Part shown: positions 35,960 through 38,807 of the stretch, piece after piece
How the letters are laid out: every line of letters begins with the position of its first letter
How positions within the stretch are numbered: position 1 is the first letter of the stretch
Translations under genes and position numbers: made by a program
The notes under the pieces: model-generated
Told to the model about the DNA's origin: nothing
The model's input: only the letters and a program-made list of their open reading frames with translations
Databases searched by the model: none
Assembly (NCBI GenBank): GCA_030770425.1
Contig: JASJFT010000320.1
Coordinates: 1 to 38,807 of the forward strand
From: Darksidea phi
Lineage: Eukaryota > Ascomycota > Dothideomycetes > Pleosporales > Lentitheciaceae
Direction of reading: 5' to 3'
DNA: 38,807 nt

Positions 35960-36473
35960 TATTAAACGGGGTCTAGACCTAATAGATTATTTAGTCTTAT
36001 TTAGGATTTATACTTAAGATAGGAAAGAAGAAGTAAAAATAAATAGGTAATAGTTTAATTATATTAATAGGTAAGGATTAATCTAGATTTAAATTAACTA
36101 TAAAGAAGAAAGACTATCTAAAAGATTCGTAGTTATTATATATTAATTTAGTTTTCTTAGATCTATAGCTCTATATCTTTAGATCTACTAAGCTATAACT
36201 CCGTAGCTCTATTCTAATAGATCTACTAAGCTATTATATAATCCTTAGATCTATAGCTCTATATCTATAGATCTACTAAGCTATTATATAACTCTTAGAT
36301 CTATCTTTACTAAGGTATAGATCTATTATATAACTTCCTAGTAAAGCTATCCGTACTAATTATCGTTTATACTATAGTCGTAGTCGTTATATTCTATATT
36401 AGAGCTAGTAATAGATTTAATCTTAGATAGCTCTTCTTACTACTATTCTATAATATATATTTAATTCGTAATA
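35960..36473 (-). repeat. Gypsy-A2 5' LTR (514 bp)
   Basis: It is equal in length to 21910-22423 with the same three-copy internal unit. The right edge keeps ttcgtaata, and TSD TATTA follows. The candidate primer-binding region, ending gatagttaagg, adjoins on the left. Confidence 0.95.
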
Positions 36474-36478
36474 TATTA

Positions 36479-37965
36479 CTTAAAATCTTTAAATAGTCGG
36501 TATATTAGGTAAGATCTAGACTATTCCTCGTAGAGTTCCTATACTAAGAGAGGTATTATAGTCTTCTTAATAAATTATAGAGCTTAAGTATAAGTTATAT
36601 TAAAATTTTATATTAGTCCTATATTCTTTATAGATAGTTAAATTATCTATAGATATTTAGTATTCTTATATAACGTAACTAGATTTTTATTATCTAGTTC
36701 TAAGAACTTATTATTATTATTAATCGTCTATAATAGTATATCTATAGTATTATTAGAATCTTTCTTTTCTATAAATAAGTCTTCCTCGGGTACTTCTTCT
36801 TATACTTTTAGTAAGAATAAAACTCTTCTCTAAGACTTCTAAGTCGTAGCTACTCGCTATTTCTATAACTAGTAGCTAGTATTTAGCTTTATCTTATAGT
36901 ACGTCTTATACTAGTTATATATATAAGTTATTTAATATATAGTATTATATTCTTATATCGTAGCTACTCTATCCCTTTTACTATATTAGACGTAGTAGGG
37001 TTTTTCTTTTATTAAACTTAATCTATATTCTCTTACTAGATATCCTAGTTTTTTATATTTAAAGTAAGCTTTCTTATTATAAAGCTTCTACTTCTTAGGA
37101 TTCTATTTCTCTTTCTTAGACTCTAAGCTAGCCTCTAGGACTATTAGCTCTAGTCTATAGTACTCTTCTTTATTCTATTTTTCTTAGAACCTATTTTCTT
37201 TTCTTTCTATATACTAGAGGTAGAGATTATTATTAATCTTAATAGTCTATTTAATTAGTCTTCTTATAGTCTAGGGTCGTTCTATCCGAATTATTTTATA
37301 ATAGATATAGTCTTTTAGTTCTTCGTAATATTATAATATAAGGACTACTTCTCCCTATTTAATCTTAGTAGTAAGTTATTTAAACTCGGATATATAAGTT
37401 ATAGTAGACTTAGTTTACTTTAAATATATAATCTTTTATTTAACTAGTCTTTTTAAGTCTATATCTCTAAAAGTAATATATAGCTTATTCTTAAAGTACT
37501 TATAACTTAAGAAGATAGTATTCGTCTTATTACTTTATTAGGTCTTAGGTAGTCGTAGTTACTTATTTAGATATATTTCGAACTAAATAATAGCTTTTCT
37601 AATAAACTAGACTACTATAAATAATACTTTATTACTTTCTATAGGTAGCTTCGCTCTATTAAAATCGAGGTAGATTACTATATTAGTTAAAAATCCTCTA
37701 AGCTTTAATCTCGTTCTATTAAACTTCTTTAGTTCTTTTAACTTTAATAGTTTATTCGTATATTTTTAAAGTATTTCTATTAGCTCTATAATTTATACTT
37801 TTAATATATCTTCTTATTTCTTAAATATAAACTAGTTCTTAATAACTCTTTAGAAATTTTCTATAGTTATACTACCTTCTAGTAAACTAAACTCGTAATA
37901 GCTTTCTTTCTCTAAGGATTTAGTCTAGATTAGTAGATATATTACTACGCTTAGTTAAGTTCTAT
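36479..37965 (-). pseudogene. Gypsy-B gag relic with CCHC knuckle
   Basis: This is the 5' coding part of Gypsy-B. The CCHC knuckle lies at 37025-37066, its Cys and His codons now TAC/TAT. The N-terminal gag lies to its right up to about 37965. The frame continues into 21909 after removing Gypsy-A2 and one TATTA. It is inactive, with many stops. Confidence 0.88.
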
Positions 37966-38011
37966 CTTCTACTATTATAATTAACTACTTCTACCTACTA
38001 GATAGTTAAGG

Positions 38012-38508
38012 TATAAGACGGGGTCCCGGTTTAATAGATTATTAGACCTTACTTAGGGGTTTATACTTAAGATAGAAAGAGAAGAAGTTAGAATAAGAGA
38101 TAATAGTTTAATTATATTATTAGACTAGGAATAATCTAGATTCGAATTAATTATAGAAAGAAAACTATCTAGAAGATTTATAGTTATTATATATTAATTT
38201 AGTTTTCTTAGATCTATAGTCCTCTTAGTATAGATCTCTTAGATCTATAGATCTATAATTATAGATTTATAAATCTATTATATAATCTTTCTTAGATCTA
38301 TAGATCTATATTTATAGATTTATAACTCTATTATATAACCTCTTATATATCTATATTATAGTCTACTTCCTATCTAAGATCGGCGTCTTCGTTTTAACTA
38401 AGGTCGGCCTTATAGTATTTCTTATACTCGTCGTCCGAACTAGTAATTAGCTCGATCTCTAGTAGTTCTAGTTATTATAGCTCTAGGAATCGTATATAGT
38501 TTATAATA
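38012..38508 (-). repeat. Gypsy-B 5' LTR (497 bp)
   Basis: It is the partner of 16884-17380. It retains cggggtcccgg near its left end, and TSD CTAAG follows at 38509. The candidate primer-binding region adjoins on the left. Confidence 0.95.
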
Positions 38509-38513
38509 CTAAG

Positions 38514-38807
38514 ACTATTTACTAATCGTTTAAAAGAGTTAATATATAACTCTAAATTACCCTTAAAGTTATTTAAACTAATATTTATTAATTCTTTACT
38601 TAATAGGAATTTGCTACTAAATCCCCTAGATTTATATAGTTTTTTAGCGTATTCTATAATAGTAAAGGATTAGTAATAAATCTAGTTTATAATAAAGGTC
38701 TATCTTCTAAACTTAGCTTAATAAAAGATGTAGCTTTAGTTTCTTTTTCTTCTAAAAGGGCTTTTTCTTCTTTAGATAAAGTATCTTTATCTATAGGATT
38801 AGTAAAT
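38514..38807 (-). pseudogene. Copia-B gag, N-terminal part, cut by window end
   Basis: Reading from the window end leftwards, a mostly open frame gives KEEKALLEEKE, a stop, then YKSRGFSSKFLLSKEL and LELYINSFKRLVNSL, which joins the gag piece at 16883 once Gypsy-B and one CTAAG copy are removed. It has the look of the UBN2-type gag of Ty1/Copia elements. A possible one-base shift or stop lies near 38690. The start codon is outside the window. CA and TG are present, so RIP is light up to the Gypsy-B border. Confidence 0.8.

Larger units (their letters stand above)
21910..36473 (-). mobile_element. Gypsy-A2: Ty3/Gypsy chromovirus, split by Gypsy-A3
   Basis: This second copy of family A has equal 514-base LTRs at 21910-22423 and 35960-36473, and TSD TATTA at 21905-21909 and 36474-36478. 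Own DNA is 21910-23269 plus 30687-36473, about 7.15 kb. It is inserted in the pol of Gypsy-B and interrupted in its chromodomain by Gypsy-A3. The LTRs are 46 bases longer than in A1 because of an extra copy of the agatctactaagctat-type unit. Confidence 0.95.
16884..38508 (-). mobile_element. Gypsy-B: Ty3/Gypsy chromovirus, split by Gypsy-A2
   Basis: This is a second Gypsy family, related to A but with different LTRs. Equal LTRs of 497 bases lie at 16884-17380 and 38012-38508, with TSD CTAAG at 16879-16883 and 38509-38513. The element's own DNA is 16884-21909 plus 36479-38508, about 7.06 kb. The central 14.6 kb is Gypsy-A2 and its contents. It is inserted in the gag of Copia-B. The gag-to-RT distance across the Gypsy-A2 insertion, with one TSD removed, is 2097 bases, the same as in A2 and A3, which confirms the boundaries. 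Confidence 0.95.
1..38807. other. RIP-saturated, AT-rich nested transposon island
   Basis: The whole window is AT-rich. In the Gypsy copies and Copia-A, the dinucleotides CA and TG are almost missing, while CG is retained and TA is abundant. LTRs, coding parts and untranslated parts are all affected, so the cause is mutational and not codon bias. In-frame stops are almost all TAA or TAG where related copies or protein families need Gln (CAA/CAG) or Trp (TGG). This is the known pattern of repeat-induced point mutation in filamentous ascomycetes. No host gene, tRNA, rRNA or CRISPR array was recognised. Confidence 0.93.
3249..38807 (-). mobile_element. Copia-B: Ty1/Copia retrotransposon, split in four
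   Basis: Copia-B reads right to left. Its pieces are 3249-3611 and 10669-10700 (inferred 3' LTR), 10701-14412 (3' untranslated part and pol), 16264-16883 (gag end and protease), and 38514 to the window end (gag). The 5' LTR is outside. Removing Gypsy-A1, the pogo-like element and Gypsy-B, with one TSD copy each, gives one continuous gag-pol frame. The distance from the gag knuckle (first base 16544) to the RT motif (12047), less 1851 bases for the pogo-like insertion and its TSD, is 2646, divisible by 3. It is much less RIP-mutated than its inserts, with roughly 20 stops in about 1140 pol codons. The boundary at 3249 is inferred from weak TG/CA-type ends and is uncertain. Confidence 0.85.

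Noticed and set aside
1..38807. A ciliate-like code with TAA/TAG read as Gln
   Set aside because: Stops also sit at Trp positions, Cys and His codons are turned to Tyr, and CA/TG depletion extends through LTRs and untranslated parts. Mutation explains it; recoding does not.
1..38807. Organellar or naturally AT-rich protist DNA
   Set aside because: CG is retained while CA/TG are lost, and the content is nested fungal-type retrotransposons and a Fot1/pogo element with TSDs.

Overview
The window is a fungal transposon graveyard with no recognisable host gene. It is very AT-rich. CA and TG dinucleotides are almost absent over about 30 kb, while CG is kept and TA is in large excess. This is the footprint of repeat-induced point mutation (RIP) carried close to saturation. 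Because TG is nearly gone, ATG codons are nearly gone too, so only one ORF of more than about 100 codons starting with ATG survives. RIP plus Gypsy, Copia and Fot1/pogo-type elements points to a filamentous ascomycete (Pezizomycotina). Species cannot be told.

The layout resolves into nested insertions with exact target-site duplications (TSDs). Positions 1-85 are an unmutated edge. Copia-A (+ strand, about 86-3248) carries gag, protease and integrase relics and is cut before its reverse transcriptase. Copia-B (- strand) appears to be inserted in it and lies in four pieces: 3249-3611, 10669-14412, 16264-16883 and 38514 to the window end. Copia-B was hit by four events. Gypsy-A1 (3612-10663, -, TSD GAATC) sits in its LTR. 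A 1.85 kb Fot1/pogo-like DNA transposon (14413-16261, TSD TA) sits in its protease region. Gypsy-B (16884-38508, -, TSD CTAAG) sits in its gag. Copia-B's 5' end is beyond the window.

Inside Gypsy-B lies Gypsy-A2 (21910-36473, -, TSD TATTA). Inside the chromodomain of A2 lies Gypsy-A3 (23270-30681, +, TSD ATTAG). Inside the 5' LTR of A3 lies a 434 bp foldback MITE (23293-23726, TSD TA), whose ends match the Fot1/pogo-like element. Removing each insertion with one TSD copy restores the interrupted reading frame to the base wherever I tested it.

The four Gypsy elements are chromoviruses: gag with a CCHC knuckle, protease, RT, RNase H, integrase and a C-terminal chromodomain, in one frame. Decay is almost entirely C-to-T / G-to-A, without frameshifts between the landmarks tested. 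All four also carry a relic of a coiled-coil ORF on the opposite strand, between pol and the 3' LTR. Copia-B, although older than the elements inside it, is far less mutated and reads nearly open from gag to RNase H.
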